A stretch of 22,151 nucleotides of DNA, from the NCBI GenBank assembly GCA_937982515.1, contig CALJMB010000252.1, forward strand, positions 1-22,151. The letters are read 5' to 3'. Of this stretch, positions 8,031-16,403 are shown one piece after another; position 1 is the stretch's first letter, and every line of letters begins with the position of its first letter. The stretch is from an uncultured Balneolaceae bacterium. GTDB lineage: Bacteria > Bacteroidota > Rhodothermia > Balneolales > Balneolaceae. The position numbers and the translations under genes are program-made. The notes under the pieces were generated by a model, which saw nothing but the letters and a program-made list of their open reading frames with translations, was not told where the DNA came from and made no database searches.

Positions 8031-8936
8031 ATGAGATCGTATAAATTAAGTCACATACGACAACTGGAGTCCGAGTCAATTTATGTAATAAGAGAAGTCG
8101 CGGCTCAGTTTGAAAACCCCGTACTACTATTTTCAGGGGGGAAAGATTCCATTACCATGGCCAGGCTGGCTCAGAAAGCATTTTGGCCGGGGAGAATCCC
8201 CTTTCCATTTCTACATGTAGATACCGGGCACAACTTTGAGGAAACGATCAGGTTCCGGGATAAGCTTGTTGAAGAATTAGGAGTGGAATTGATCGTTGCC
8301 AGCGTTCAGGATACGATCGACACAGGGCGGGTTAAAGAGGAGTCAGGGCCTAACGCAAGCCGGAACAAACTACAAACGACAACGTTGCTGGATGCCATTG
8401 AAGAGCACGGCTTCGACGCGGCATTCGGAGGAGCCCGCCGGGATGAAGAGAAAGCCCGCGCTAAAGAACGCTTCTTCTCACACCGGGATGAATTCGGCCA
8501 ATGGGATCCTAAAAACCAACGCCCCGAATTGTGGGATCTGTACAATGGCCGTAAAAGTATGGGTGAACACTTCAGAGTATTCCCGCTCAGCAACTGGACA
8601 GAGATGGATGTTTGGCAATACATAGCTGCCGAAGGGCTTGAGATACCTGAACTATATTACTCTCACACCCGCGAGGTGGTAAAACGCAATGGGGTATATC
8701 TTGCCAAATGCGAGTATATTACTCTGCTGGAAGGCGAAGAGTATGAAGAGAAGACCATTCGTTTCCGTACTATAGGCGATATGACCTGTACGGGCGCTGT
8801 GCTTTCAAAAGCATCGGACCTCACAGAAATTATACAGGAAGTTGCAAGTGCCCGGATAACTGAACGCGGAAACCGTACCGACGACAAACGCTCGGAAGCC
8901 GCCATGGAAGAACGGAAGAAGGAAGGGTATTTTTAG
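8031..8936 (+). CDS. cysD: Sulfate adenylyltransferase subunit 2 CysD
   Basis: This 301-aa protein is the catalytic ATP-pyrophosphatase subunit of ATP sulfurylase. With CysN it converts sulfate and ATP to APS and PPi in the cytoplasm, driven by GTP hydrolysis. The PP-loop SGGKDS is at 35-40. Family blocks follow: PFPFLHVDTGHNFEET, AAFGGARRDEEKARAKER, the EHFRVFPLSNWTEMDVWQY motif, and the typical C-terminus TERG-R-DDK-SEAAMEERKKEGYF (277-301). Length matches E. coli CysD (302 aa). The ATG at 8031 is the first in frame and lacks a Shine-Dalgarno sequence, as for several genes here. cysN follows after 128 bases. Confidence 0.96.
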   Translation: MRSYKLSHIRQLESESIYVIREVAAQFENPVLLFSGGKDSITMARLAQKAFWPGRIPFPFLHVDTGHNFEETIRFRDKLVEELGVELIVASVQDTIDTGRVKEESGPNASRNKLQTTTLLDAIEEHGFDAAFGGARRDEEKARAKERFFSHRDEFGQWDPKNQRPELWDLYNGRKSMGEHFRVFPLSNWTEMDVWQYIAAEGLEIPELYYSHTREVVKRNGVYLAKCEYITLLEGEEYEEKTIRFRTIGDMTCTGAVLSKASDLTEIIQEVASARITERGNRTDDKRSEAAMEERKKEGYF

Positions 8937-9064
8937 AAAAGGCCGAACTCCGAACTCAACATATTCACTAAACAATTTTGGGTTCTGAATTCTGACTGCT
9001 GCAGCCGAAGGTCCTGCGCCACCGGTCATTAAATATTCAACATTAAGAATTTAAAATTACTCTA
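8937..9064. repeat. Heptad repeats in the cysD-cysN spacer
   Basis: The spacer carries two adjacent pairs of 7-base units: CGAACTC twice (8944-8957) and TTCTGAA-TTCTGAC (8983-8996). The second unit recurs as AGTCAGAA, its reverse complement, just after cysN (about 10347-10354), and as TTCTGAATTC on the minus strand at the end of the GWxTD gene (about 16316-16325). This looks like a degenerate short tandem heptamer family. cysD and cysN usually lie close together, so the 128-base gap is unusual. Confidence 0.4.
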
Positions 9065-10345
9065 ATGAGTACAAACAACGTAGACGCACAGAAATATCTT
9101 GACATGGATCTGCTCCGCTTTATCACTGCCGGCAGTGTAGACGATGGCAAGAGCACTCTGATAGGTCGGTTACTGTATGATTCAAAACAGATTTTTGACG
9201 ACCAGATGGAAGCTATAGAGCAAACCAGCAAGAAAAAAGGACACGATTATACCGACCTCGCTTTATTAACCGATGGCTTATCTGCCGAGCGGGAGCAGGG
9301 CATTACCATTGACGTGGCATATCGTTATTTTTCGACACCCAACCGCAAGTTTATTATTGCCGATACTCCAGGGCACGTGCAATATACCAGAAATATGGTA
9401 ACGGGCGCGTCGACGGCGAACCTGGCCATTATTCTTGTAGATGCCCGCAAGGGAGTAGTAGAACAGACCTGCCGACACTCTTTCATTGCCTCACTGCTTC
9501 AGATCAAACACATTATCCTGTGTGTCAACAAAATGGATCTCGTGGACTTTAGTAAAGAACGGTTCCGGGAGATTCAGCAGGAGTTTAAAACATTTTCTTC
9601 GAAACTGGATGTGCCTGATGTACATTACATTCCTATCAGTGCTCTGTATGGAGATAACGTTGTAACCAAGTCAGAGAATATGCCGTGGTACGACGGGTCT
9701 ACTTTGTTGTATACTCTTGAAAATGTGCAGGTTGATAGTGATTACAATCACGTAGACAGCCGTTTTCCCGTACAGTGGGTTATACGTCCCCGGTCTCAGA
9801 AATATCCCGACTACCGGGGATATGCCGGCCGCGTAGCCGGGGGAGTATTCAAACCGGGTGACGAAGTTATTGCATTGCCCTCAGGTTTTACGACAAACAT
9901 AAAAACCATCGATACCTTTGAGAACGAAGAGGAGGAAGCATTTACTCCTATGTCTGTATCCATGACATTGGAAGACGACATAGATATCAGCCGTGGAGAT
10001 ATGCTGGCTAAGCCCGACAACCAGCCGAATGTAGGCCAGGATATCGACCTGATGGTCTGTTGGCTGAATAAAAATCCGCTGCAGCATAAGGGCAAGTACG
10101 CTATTAAACACACTACTAAAGATGCCCGGTGTATTATTAAAGATGTGAAGTACAAAGTTGACATCAACACCTTGCACAGAGTGGAAGGCGATAAGGAGAT
10201 TGGGCTGAATGATATAGGCCGTATTCACATCCGAACCACTGAACCGCTGTTTTACGACAGTTACAAGAAAAACCGCAGCACCGGAAGCCTGCTCATTATC
10301 GATGAGTTCACTAATGAAACCGTTGGCGCCGGAATGATTATTTAG
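9065..10345 (+). CDS. cysN: Sulfate adenylyltransferase subunit 1 CysN (GTPase)
   Basis: This 426-aa translation-factor-type GTPase couples GTP hydrolysis to APS synthesis by CysD. The G1 loop GSVDDGKST is at 23-31, the switch I stretch EREQGITIDVAYRYF ends at 89, G3 DTPGH is at 100-104, and G4 NKMD is at 155-158. The EREQGITIDVAYRYFST and HVQYTRNMVTGAST blocks separate CysN from EF-Tu. Elongation-factor beta-barrel domains 2 and 3 follow (about 235-320 and 325-426), ending in FTNETVGAGMI. No APS kinase domain is attached, in agreement with the separate cysC. The length is on the short side of CysN (E. coli has 475) but the domain set is complete. The ATG at 9065 has no clear ribosome binding site. 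Confidence 0.96.
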   Translation: MSTNNVDAQKYLDMDLLRFITAGSVDDGKSTLIGRLLYDSKQIFDDQMEAIEQTSKKKGHDYTDLALLTDGLSAEREQGITIDVAYRYFSTPNRKFIIADTPGHVQYTRNMVTGASTANLAIILVDARKGVVEQTCRHSFIASLLQIKHIILCVNKMDLVDFSKERFREIQQEFKTFSSKLDVPDVHYIPISALYGDNVVTKSENMPWYDGSTLLYTLENVQVDSDYNHVDSRFPVQWVIRPRSQKYPDYRGYAGRVAGGVFKPGDEVIALPSGFTTNIKTIDTFENEEEEAFTPMSVSMTLEDDIDISRGDMLAKPDNQPNVGQDIDLMVCWLNKNPLQHKGKYAIKHTTKDARCIIKDVKYKVDINTLHRVEGDKEIGLNDIGRIHIRTTEPLFYDSYKKNRSTGSLLIIDEFTNETVGAGMII

Positions 10346-10369
10346 AAGTCAGAAATTGGAAGCATCAAT

Positions 10370-10391
10370 GGCGCAAGTGTCCGCTTGCGCC
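10370..10391. repeat. REP-like perfect hairpin
   Basis: The arms GGCGCAAG (10370-10377) and CTTGCGCC (10384-10391) are exactly complementary around a 6-base loop TGTCCG. The GC-rich hairpin lies 24 bases after the cysN stop and stands out from its AT-richer surroundings. It has no T-tract and so is a poor intrinsic terminator on either strand. Its form (GC-rich arms, short loop, intergenic, just 3' of a gene) resembles REP/BIME units mobilised by RAYT transposases. No second copy is present in this window. Confidence 0.5.
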
Positions 10392-10439
10392 GCCTCATAG
10401 TATGCTCGCGGCAGCTCGCTGAATTCCCCAGAGACGGTC

Positions 10440-10685
10440 ATGAATATGATACGATTTGGAATAGCTCAATGCGGCTTTTGGCTAAGCCGGGAAACTTACA
10501 TGAATTTTGTTAAAAGTCATCCGGAAATTGGCGGGAAGTATATGGATGTGCTTACTGTGGATACGATGGATGTACCAGATATAAGAAAAAGAGATGAGGC
10601 CGCTTTTATCAGAAAGCCGGGATGGGAAGAAATAACCGTAGCCTCAGTCAGTGAGAGGTCGAATTATCTTAACTACAAGATATGA
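10440..10685 (+). CDS. Unrecognised 81-aa ORF downstream of cysN
   Basis: I do not recognise this protein. The 81-residue frame starts MNMIRFGIAQCGFWLSRETY and ends VSERSNYLNYKI. Composition is protein-like, with an acidic middle (DVLTVDTMDVPDIRKRDEA) and an aromatic motif (KPGWEEITVAS), and no signal peptide or membrane segment. ATG 10440 and ATG 10446 are both possible starts; no ribosome binding site is visible. It lies 94 bases after cysN on the same strand, behind the REP-like hairpin, and converges on the SusD-operon lipoprotein gene. It could be a small true gene, the remnant of a longer gene, or a chance frame. Confidence 0.35.
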   Translation: MNMIRFGIAQCGFWLSRETYMNFVKSHPEIGGKYMDVLTVDTMDVPDIRKRDEAAFIRKPGWEEITVASVSERSNYLNYKI

Positions 10686-10751
10686 GTCCGGTTATCCTCC
10701 GAAATACCGAGATATGTGGCAAAGTGACGATGTATAAGTTGGTCAGAGAAC

Positions 10752-10798
10752 TAGTTGATTAGGATACTATTCTAATTATCCTGTTTCCTAATCAACTA
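10752..10798. terminator. Perfect 13-bp inverted repeat between convergent genes
   Basis: TAGTTGATTAGGA (10752-10764) and TCCTAATCAACTA (10786-10798) pair perfectly over 13 bases with a 21-base loop. An alternative inner stem AGGATA (10761-10766)/TATCCT (10777-10782) competes with it. The structure sits between the 3' ends of the convergent ORF 10440-10685 and the minus-strand lipoprotein gene ending at 10808, where a shared bidirectional terminator is expected. No T-tract follows on either strand, so it may act as an RNA 3'-end stabiliser or Rho-aided stop. Confidence 0.5.
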
Positions 10799-10807
10799 AA
10801 CGCCTCC

Positions 10808-11284
10808 TTACCGATCTTCCTCGGCCACTATAATCAAATTATGTGTTCGGAGTTCTTCTGCGGCTTCAACACCTTGCTCTGGAGCTCCCTGCAGCACAAG
10901 CACGAGAATAGCTGATTCTCCGGCTTCCAGACTGTTACCCAGCACGTTTATCGTTACATCGGCAGAACTGGAATTCGCAGCAAGAGTTACGGGAGAAAGA
11001 GTTTCAATCGTATAGTGGACGCCCTCCACAGCTGTAGTGTTTTCAGCATCTACGCCAAACCTGACAGAAAGGTCGGATTCTTTTTGTGCTCCGATTAGCT
11101 GAACCGCAATATTGACAGGTCCGGCTCCTTCAATTGTTTCGGCGTTCAGGGGAAAAAACTCCAAAACTTCTCCCTCGAATACTTTCTCAGTATCACCCTT
11201 GTCAAATAGAGTATCACAGCCAGCTGCCAAAAGCGGCAGGAGGGGAATGAAGCTGAGTTTGAATATTGCTTTGATGCTTAACAT
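10808..11284 (-). CDS. Small surface lipoprotein of the SusCD operon (DUF4843-like)
   Basis: The protein is 158 aa with a lipoprotein signal peptide and lipobox LAAGC (Cys23). The mature part is an immunoglobulin/Calx-beta-like beta-sandwich by pattern: VRFGVDAENTTAVEGVHYTI, then LSPVTLAANSSSADVTINVL and EAGESAILVLVLQG. This 'exceeds-default, ANSS..DVTI' pattern resembles DUF4843 and related small lipoproteins encoded after SusC/SusD pairs; some surface lipoproteins of such loci bind the substrate. AGGAG lies about nine bases upstream of the ATG. It is the last gene of the operon, 39 bases after susD. The family name is tentative; the lipoprotein call is firm. Confidence 0.65.
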   Translation of the reverse strand: MLSIKAIFKLSFIPLLPLLAAGCDTLFDKGDTEKVFEGEVLEFFPLNAETIEGAGPVNIAVQLIGAQKESDLSVRFGVDAENTTAVEGVHYTIETLSPVTLAANSSSADVTINVLGNSLEAGESAILVLVLQGAPEQGVEAAEELRTHNLIIVAEEDR

Positions 11285-11323
11285 GGCTTGGTTCTCCTAG
11301 TTAGTTTAAAATTTATCTGCCTC

Positions 11324-12802
11324 TCAATATCCCGGGTTTTGTTCTAAGGCGGTGTTGGTTTCTACTTCTGCCGGGTCTATATCATCCAGAATCTTATGAG
11401 AATTATAGCTGATTTTAGTAGCACTATTTGGGAAAGGAATATTCCGGCCCAGGCGTTTGAGGTCGAAGAAGCGATGGCCTTCCGCTACAAGCTCGCGTCG
11501 GCGCTCATCCAATAATTCGTCGAGAAGGGCAACATTATCAGTAAAATCAGCTTCTGAAAGAGCTGTAAGGCCGCGGGCTTCCCGCAAGTTATTGAGTGGG
11601 GCCAATGCTGCTGAAATTCCAGAGGTATTTAGCCGTGCCTCGGCTTGTATAAGCAGGAGTTCAGCTATGCGCATATGTGGTATGTTATCGGCATACTGGC
11701 CAAGGTCGCCGTTCCATTTCTGGATTTCCCAGCCTTCGTCATTTACACTGGTACAGTTAGACTCCGGTGAACCTTCATCATCATTGAAACAGGGTGCATA
11801 CCATCCTAACCGGTAGTCACTTGCTTCGTAGAGGTCAATCAGGCTGTTGGTAGGAATTTGAGCCATCCACTGTGTGGCCGTATACACGTTTGGTGAGTTA
11901 TTTACTCCCAGGCTTTCGGTGCTGGGGTTTACCTGTACAGTGAAAACTGATTCCGGATGATCTCCGGCCGTTTCGTCAAACATATCAGCTACTCCTGCTG
12001 AGTCGGTAACCAGGCTAAGCCCGCTGGTGGCAATAGCATCAGTGGCGTAAGAGTCGGCCTCGGCATAGCGACTCCAATAAAGATAAACTCTGGCAAGCAA
12101 GCCCTGAACGAAAGCCTCTGTTACATATTCCGTATTATTTTGTCCTTCCAGCAAAGGGAGGGCTGCCAGCAGGTCAGATTCAATTTGTTCATAAACCTGT
12201 TCTACTGTACTACGGGGTCGATCATCTACATCTTCTATTGTTATCGTGGGTTCGGTTCGTATAATGATTCCCAGGTCAAATCCTGCACCAGGACCGCTAT
12301 CAGGTATCCTACCCGGTTCATAGCCTAAGACACGGACCAGATAGTGCATAGCAAAAGCCCTTAATGTATGGGCTTCCCCCCGATATCTGTTGAGGGTAGC
12401 TTCGTCTACAACCCCTTCTTCTACCTCATTGAGAATAAGATTAGCACTTTGAATTAAATCATAAACAGCTTCATACGTATTCTGAGTATCAGTGTCATTT
12501 AAACCCGATCTTTCACCATTGTTACTGGAATTATTGTTCAAGCCAAAAAAACGTGAAGCACCCGGCAGAACACTGGTATTGTCAGCCAGAGCATCGGGCC
12601 CTAACATCATTCGGGTTACAAATGCGAATCCGTGTAACTCGCTGTACATGGATGCGCGTACAGCATTTACTCCGTCCACAGTGGCTAGTGCTTCTTCTCC
12701 AGGAATAGCTGTACTTGGTTCGGTATTATCTAGTATATCACCGCAGCCCGCACTCAGCAGGATAAAAGTTAGTCCGGTGAAAAAAAACATTCGTTCTCTC
12801 AT
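11324..12802 (-). CDS. SusD/RagB-family outer-membrane nutrient-binding lipoprotein
   Basis: The protein is 492 aa. The signal peptide ends in lipobox LLSAGC (Cys20), so it should be a lipid-anchored surface protein that caps the SusC barrel and captures substrate. SusD-type features are the N-terminal TEPSTAI...EEALATVDGVNAVRASMYSEL block, the TPR-like helices around NTYEAVYDLIQSANLILNEV and RYRGEAHTLRAFAMHYLVR, the AFVQGLLARVYLYWSRYAEADSYA repeat, and the C-terminal RRRELVAEGHRFFDLKRLGR with a final NPGY. Length is typical for the family (about 450-600). GAGAGG lies six bases before the ATG. It follows susC after 36 bases and precedes a small lipoprotein gene. The substrate cannot be read from sequence: no glycoside hydrolase, sulfatase or peptidase is nearby. 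Confidence 0.93.
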   Translation of the reverse strand: MRERMFFFTGLTFILLSAGCGDILDNTEPSTAIPGEEALATVDGVNAVRASMYSELHGFAFVTRMMLGPDALADNTSVLPGASRFFGLNNNSSNNGERSGLNDTDTQNTYEAVYDLIQSANLILNEVEEGVVDEATLNRYRGEAHTLRAFAMHYLVRVLGYEPGRIPDSGPGAGFDLGIIIRTEPTITIEDVDDRPRSTVEQVYEQIESDLLAALPLLEGQNNTEYVTEAFVQGLLARVYLYWSRYAEADSYATDAIATSGLSLVTDSAGVADMFDETAGDHPESVFTVQVNPSTESLGVNNSPNVYTATQWMAQIPTNSLIDLYEASDYRLGWYAPCFNDDEGSPESNCTSVNDEGWEIQKWNGDLGQYADNIPHMRIAELLLIQAEARLNTSGISAALAPLNNLREARGLTALSEADFTDNVALLDELLDERRRELVAEGHRFFDLKRLGRNIPFPNSATKISYNSHKILDDIDPAEVETNTALEQNPGY

Positions 12803-12838
12803 GATAAGCCTCTCTTGTGAATTTCTTTTAGCTGTTAG

Positions 12839-15800
12839 TTAAAACCGCACTTCAATACCGGCATTGACCTGCATAGCTGACGGATAGGAAGCGGCAACAA
12901 GGTTGTTGTATATGTCAATGTCTCCGGGAGTGTCAAACGAAACTTCAGGATCATAATATGGCCAATTTGTCCATGTCATAAGATTTATTCCCGAAGCATA
13001 CAGCCGGATACCGGCTAAGCCCACTCTATCTATGAACAATGCCGGTAATTCGTAGCTGAGTGTAACGCTCTTGAGTCGTATGTAACTGGCGTTGTATATT
13101 GAATGGGTGCCTAACTGAGTGCGGTAACTTGCAGTACCTGGATATGTCTCTCCGGTCGTTGCTCTCGGCACATAAGTGATATCTCCGGGCTCCCGCCAGC
13201 GGTCTAACACCATATCGTCAAACTGGGCGTACATGTTATATGTACGGGTGAAGTACCAGTCGGTATTGGCAAAGGCCCATTGACCAAAGCTGAACTGAAA
13301 AAATACATCCAGCGAAATATCCTTGTAGTTAAAAGTATTACCCAGCCCCCCGATCATATCCTGAACTCCATCTTTATAGTAATCGTAGTCGTCGAGAGTA
13401 GGAGTATAGGTGAGGTTACCATCCGCATTATACCACATCGGGCGTCCGTCCGCAGGGTTTACACCGGCCCATTTGGGGACAAAGATTACTCCGATAGGAT
13501 GACCGACAGCCAGTGTCTGGAATTCATCTCCGGCATTAATCCGATCCTGCCCTTCACTCAGTTCAAGAATTTCATTACCCTGGAAGGCGACATTGAAACG
13601 GGTATTCCAGGCAAAATCTCTGCGACTGATATTCGCAGAATTTATTTCGAATTCCAGGCCCCGGTTTCGAATAGAACCGATATTCTCTGTAATTATTCCG
13701 TAGCCGCTATCTAAAGGAAGATTCCGGTCCAGCAGCAGATTCTTGTTTTTGCGCTGATATACATCAACTGAGCCGTACAACCGTCCGTCAAATAATGAGT
13801 AGTCGAGTCCCAGGTTAATCTCCTGTGCTTCTTCCCAACCGAGGTCGGCATTCGGTAATTGGTCTGGTACAAGTGCCCGATTGCCTATATAAGAACCTTC
13901 GGCAGCAAATAATCCTCTGGCTGCAAAGTTTCCGATATTAGCATTTCCGGTTGTGCCGTAACCGACCCGGATTTTCAGGTCTTCAATAACACCGACATTA
14001 AAGAAATCCTCTTCAGAAACAGCCCATGCCCCGGAGACAGAAGGGAAGAGGCCCCAGCGAGTATCAGCCCCAAAGCGGGAATGACCGTCATAGCGGCCAA
14101 CAATGGCAAGGTAATATCGTTCATCATAGTTGTATTTGATCTGACCAAGGTAGCTGGCAAGCCGGAATTCGCTGTTAAATCCGGAAGCGTCTGTAGGTGT
14201 GGCGCTGGCATTCAGAACGTCAAAGAGACTGCCCGGAAAACCAATCCCCCGGGTAGATACCAATTCAAAGAATTCACGGCGGTATTCACTGCCTGCAAGT
14301 CCGGAAATATTATGTATTTCATCAAATGACTGGCGGAAGCTTAGAATAATATTGCCCATCGTATTGGAGGTTGTCCGGAAATTACGGCTTATGGCGCCAC
14401 CGTCGCTTGGATTTGCTATAGGTGAATCATACCGTTCATCTGAAATGTCGCGGTAGTCCAGTCCAAAAGTTGTGCTGAGATTTAGCCAGTCGGTAAATTG
14501 ATAATTGAGAGAAACATCTCCAAGTACTTGTACATTTCCCACCTGCCGCTCAACTTCATTCTGTACCACAGCCGGATTTGTTGAAAGTCCAAATGCCGTG
14601 TTAGGGTTATATTCTCCATTTTCCAGGTAGGGAAAAGAAAATGGAGGTTCAAACATAGCCTGGGCAGGAGGGCAGTTTATAAAGTTTCCATCCTGACATA
14701 TTCCAAACTGATTGCTGCGGGTTAATCCGATATTTACGTCTCCCTGCAACCTGGAAGTAAATTGATGATCTACATTGGCGCGGAGGCTATAGCGATCAAA
14801 ATTACTACCAAAGACATGACCTTCAGTATTCTCCAGACCTGCGGAAAGGTAAAATGTCGTACTTTCACCTCCGCCTGAAGCAGATATATTGTACTTCTGA
14901 GCTATCCCCTGATCATAGATATAATCCTGCCAGTTGAAATTCTGCAGATCATCCAACGTAGCACTGGCACCATATCCATATATACCGCCTATGTCATTTA
15001 TTAGGAAAGCCTGAGCCTGTTCCCGGCTTATCTCCTGGCCAAGTAAATACCTGTAGTCATTTTGCCATGCTTCAATACCATATTCAGCCCACTGAGCCGA
15101 ATTTAAATAGCCTACTCTTTGAGTAGCCGTTCGCAATCCGGTCTCAGCTCGTGCAGTAATTTGGGTACGGCCTTCCACACCCCGCTTGGTAGTAATGAGA
15201 ACAACCCCGGATGCGGCCTGTGAACCATAGATGGCAGCAGCGGCGGCATCTTTTAAAACTTCAATAGATTCAATGTCATTGGGATTAATTGCATTAAGCG
15301 GGGAGGAACTGGTTAGTTCAGACTGATTACTGAAACTTATCTGAACTCCATCTACAATATAGAGTGGTTCTGAAGCTGCGTTAATGGAGCCATTTCCCCG
15401 GACACGCACCTGGAAGGCTCCGCCGGGGTTTCCCGATGAAGTTGTTACCTGTACCCCTGCCGCTCGTCCCTGAAGAATGGATTCCACATTTTGTACCGGG
15501 ATATTAGAAAACTCATCGGAACTAACACTGGATATGGAGCCTGTAAGTTCCCGCTTTGATTCCACTCCATAGCCGGTAACAATCAATTCATCCAGGCCGA
15601 CCGAGCCAACCTCCAGTGCGGCGTTGAACACCGTTTCCTGTCCGGCCGTAATCTGTACTTCTTGGGTAAGTGTTTGATACCCAATAAATGTAATTCTGAC
15701 CGTGTAGTTACCCGGATTGATGTTCCTGATCTCATAGCTTCCATCGGTATCTGCCGAAGCCCCGCGTGAAATTTCAACAATCAATACGTTAGATCCCGGC

Positions 15801-15919
15801 AGGGTTTCTCCTGTCTCCGCATCGGTAACCGTTCCTGTCAGGTTCCCAGACTGGGCAAAGGCTGTACCGCCGCCAACAAGAATATATACCATTAATGGTA
15901 TTAGTCTCTCTCTTAACAT
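12839..15919 (-). CDS. SusC/RagA-family TonB-linked outer-membrane transporter
   Basis: This 1026-aa protein imports a nutrient across the outer membrane with TonB energy and pairs with the adjacent SusD. In order it has a signal peptide ending in FAQ (23); a CarboxypepD-regulatory-like domain at about 26-105 (LTGTVTDAETGETLPGSNV, GSYEIRNINPGNYTVRITFIGY); a TonB-box-like DELIVTGYG (110-118); the plug from about 124 with SVQNVESILQGRAAGVQV-like and EPLYIVDGVQI motifs and NPNDIESIEVLKDAAAAAIYGS; then the barrel with SusC-type YYLAIVGRYDGHSRFG and IRLKSVTLSYELP blocks, ending in EVRF. Length is usual. GAGAGG lies about nine bases before the ATG. It is first in the three-gene operon. Substrate unknown. 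Confidence 0.95.
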   Translation of the reverse strand: MLRERLIPLMVYILVGGGTAFAQSGNLTGTVTDAETGETLPGSNVLIVEISRGASADTDGSYEIRNINPGNYTVRITFIGYQTLTQEVQITAGQETVFNAALEVGSVGLDELIVTGYGVESKRELTGSISSVSSDEFSNIPVQNVESILQGRAAGVQVTTSSGNPGGAFQVRVRGNGSINAASEPLYIVDGVQISFSNQSELTSSSPLNAINPNDIESIEVLKDAAAAAIYGSQAASGVVLITTKRGVEGRTQITARAETGLRTATQRVGYLNSAQWAEYGIEAWQNDYRYLLGQEISREQAQAFLINDIGGIYGYGASATLDDLQNFNWQDYIYDQGIAQKYNISASGGGESTTFYLSAGLENTEGHVFGSNFDRYSLRANVDHQFTSRLQGDVNIGLTRSNQFGICQDGNFINCPPAQAMFEPPFSFPYLENGEYNPNTAFGLSTNPAVVQNEVERQVGNVQVLGDVSLNYQFTDWLNLSTTFGLDYRDISDERYDSPIANPSDGGAISRNFRTTSNTMGNIILSFRQSFDEIHNISGLAGSEYRREFFELVSTRGIGFPGSLFDVLNASATPTDASGFNSEFRLASYLGQIKYNYDERYYLAIVGRYDGHSRFGADTRWGLFPSVSGAWAVSEEDFFNVGVIEDLKIRVGYGTTGNANIGNFAARGLFAAEGSYIGNRALVPDQLPNADLGWEEAQEINLGLDYSLFDGRLYGSVDVYQRKNKNLLLDRNLPLDSGYGIITENIGSIRNRGLEFEINSANISRRDFAWNTRFNVAFQGNEILELSEGQDRINAGDEFQTLAVGHPIGVIFVPKWAGVNPADGRPMWYNADGNLTYTPTLDDYDYYKDGVQDMIGGLGNTFNYKDISLDVFFQFSFGQWAFANTDWYFTRTYNMYAQFDDMVLDRWREPGDITYVPRATTGETYPGTASYRTQLGTHSIYNASYIRLKSVTLSYELPALFIDRVGLAGIRLYASGINLMTWTNWPYYDPEVSFDTPGDIDIYNNLVAASYPSAMQVNAGIEVRF

Positions 15920-16319
15920 GTAGATAACCTCTCTTTTGCTTTATGTACTTATGTGTATATGGAATAGTATTAACTATTTGTATGCAATTAATTTATAACA
16001 TTAAAGTTTAAAAGACAATAAATGGTAATAAAAACTTGATGGCTCTGGTACACAGGGAATAATTGTGTTTTACTCTCATAGCGTTAATTAACCATTTAGT
16101 ATTCTAATACCAGATGCAATTCGGGATGTTTTAACAGGATAGATGGGAGGTTGGAAAACACCAACCAGAAATCTGCTGAGGTAAAAGGTGAGAAGGCAGA
16201 AGGCGCTGTAGAATGGTAGTGACGTTTGAGGGTTGAATCACCGAATAGCAAATTTCTCGACTGTAGTTGGCAATAAATCTCTTCCGTTTTACGGTCTTAT
16301 AACCCCTCACCCCCTGAAT
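15920..16319. promoter_or_regulatory. Region upstream of susC
   Basis: This 400-base stretch lies between susC and the GWxTD gene, both on the minus strand. It holds no credible ORF. The part next to 15919 is AT-rich and should contain the susC promoter, but I find no exact TAnnTTTG on the minus strand. Visible structure includes palindrome GTTAATTAAC (16083-16092), GTATT-CT-AATAC just after it, and a hairpin GGTTGG (16149-16154)/CCAACC (16161-16166). Adjacent GAGAAGG and CAGAAGG units near 16190-16205 repeat the 7-base period seen in other spacers. No anti-sigma or hybrid two-component regulator gene is nearby. Confidence 0.3.
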
Positions 16320-16403
16320 TCAGAATTCCGGAGATTCGATCTTACCTCCGGTATCAGCCATCCGACCTAACTGAGCTAAATGCTCCGGTTTAATATCTGT
16401 CCA
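16320..16403 (-). other. Alternative-frame tail of the GWxTD gene (probable frameshift)
   Basis: In the -1 frame relative to the annotated 479-aa ORF, this segment reads WTDIKPEHLAQLGRM, then a Gly-Gly-Lys stretch and ESPEF before TGA, 27 codons in all. It continues LWLSGQ of the main frame smoothly if one extra TGGACAG unit stood after AGTGGACAG. The present sequence has one copy of that 7-mer (16397-16403), so loss of one of two tandem copies would produce the current, abrupt ILNRSI ending. The tail looks like coding sequence, but its length alone does not prove it. Confidence 0.45.

Noticed and set aside
13280..13714. 144-codon plus-strand ORF inside susC
   Set aside because: Lies fully antisense to a well-supported SusC reading frame; a shadow frame without its own motifs.
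16320..16390. tRNA-like text on the minus strand (TTTAGCTCAGTTAGGT followed by ATCGAATC)
   Set aside because: No cloverleaf can be formed: the D, anticodon and T arms do not pair, and the stretch reads better as the out-of-frame coding tail of the GWxTD gene.
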